Positions 6,781-6,789 of a stretch of DNA of 6,789 bases are shown here, one piece after another (the stretch's first letter is position 1; each line of letters starts with the position of its first letter). The position numbers and the translations under genes were made by a program. The DNA is from an uncultured Oscillospiraceae bacterium (lineage in GTDB: Bacteria; Bacillota; Clostridia; Oscillospirales; Acutalibacteraceae): positions 1 through 6,789 of the forward strand of contig CAJMBP010000075.1 in NCBI GenBank assembly GCA_905211675.1, in the 5' to 3' direction. The notes below the pieces were generated by a model. It ran no database searches. It saw only the letters and a list, made by a program, of their open reading frames with translations, and had not been told where the DNA came from.

Positions 6781-6789
6781 ATGGGTAAA
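6781..6789 (+). CDS. First codons of a putative IS transposase orfA (partial)
   Basis: ATG GGT AAA (Met-Gly-Lys) starts 11 bases after a GGAGG site (6765-6769), and the frame is open to the window edge. Only three codons are visible, so the call rests entirely on position inside an IS-like tip and on IS3-type first frames often starting in this way. No domain can be seen. It could instead be the start of an unrelated divergent gene. Confidence 0.4.

Larger units (their letters stand above)
6740..6789 (+). mobile_element. Left end of an IS3-family-like insertion sequence (partial)
   Basis: The sequence from 6740 starts with 5'-TG, as IS3-family termini do, and continues GCACCCCAAAAGTTAGACA, which resembles IS3/IS150-group terminal repeats of Bacillota as I remember them (for example 'GACCCCAAAAAGTT-GACA' types). 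It is followed by GGAGG at 6765-6769 and ATG at 6781, the usual compact layout of an IS tip and its first transposase frame. To its left, coding sequence of the Yip1 gene begins abruptly in the middle of a signal peptide. The right end and any target duplication are outside the window, so family and boundary are provisional. Confidence 0.6.

Noticed and set aside
1..6789. CRISPR arrays, tRNA or rRNA genes, riboswitches
   Set aside because: No regularly spaced repeats, cloverleaf-like segments or long structured leaders were seen; nearly the whole window is coding.

Overview
The window looks like chromosomal DNA of a low-to-moderate GC Gram-positive anaerobe. The best guess is a gut or rumen member of Clostridia (Oscillospirales or Lachnospirales). 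Reasons: AT-rich spacers, strong AGGAGG-type ribosome binding sites, a Bacillota-style lipoprotein, and a gene set (DUF5696 lipoprotein, NHL/Yip1 membrane protein, two carbohydrate ABC permeases) that I know from Clostridia and Paenibacillus. The taxonomic call is inference from style, not from a marker gene.

Layout, from right to left, because all host genes lie on the minus strand. The far right (about 6740-6789) looks like the left tip of an IS3-type insertion sequence: a 5'-TG terminus, a near-perfect 17-bp hairpin, a GGAGG site and the first three codons (Met-Gly-Lys) of a plus-strand gene. Directly against it begins a four-gene operon-like run: (1) a secreted beta-propeller, TPR-like, Yip1 membrane protein (6733-4682); (2) an 857-residue DUF5696 lipoprotein (4667-2094); (3) a MalF/UgpA-type sugar permease (2106-1195), overlapping gene 2 by 13 bases; (4) a MalG/UgpE-type permease (1181-282). 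After a 127-base AT-rich gap, which holds a 16-bp perfect palindrome and a plausible promoter, a fifth minus-strand gene starts at 154 and runs off the left edge. It encodes a secreted protein.

How the parts may work together: the two permeases form the membrane channel of a CUT1-type carbohydrate importer. No ATPase and no recognisable solute-binding protein are visible. The ATPase is probably a shared MsiK-type protein encoded elsewhere, and the binding protein may be the secreted gene cut at the left edge or lie beyond it. The DUF5696 lipoprotein is anchored outside the membrane and its second half reads like a glycoside-hydrolase-type (beta/alpha)8 barrel, so it could trim or capture a glycan. 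The propeller/Yip1 protein would place a sensor or scaffold next to the permeases. This is a poorly characterised glycan-uptake locus. Its most notable event is that the IS appears to have cut off the promoter, the original start codon and the charged n-region of the signal peptide of the first gene.
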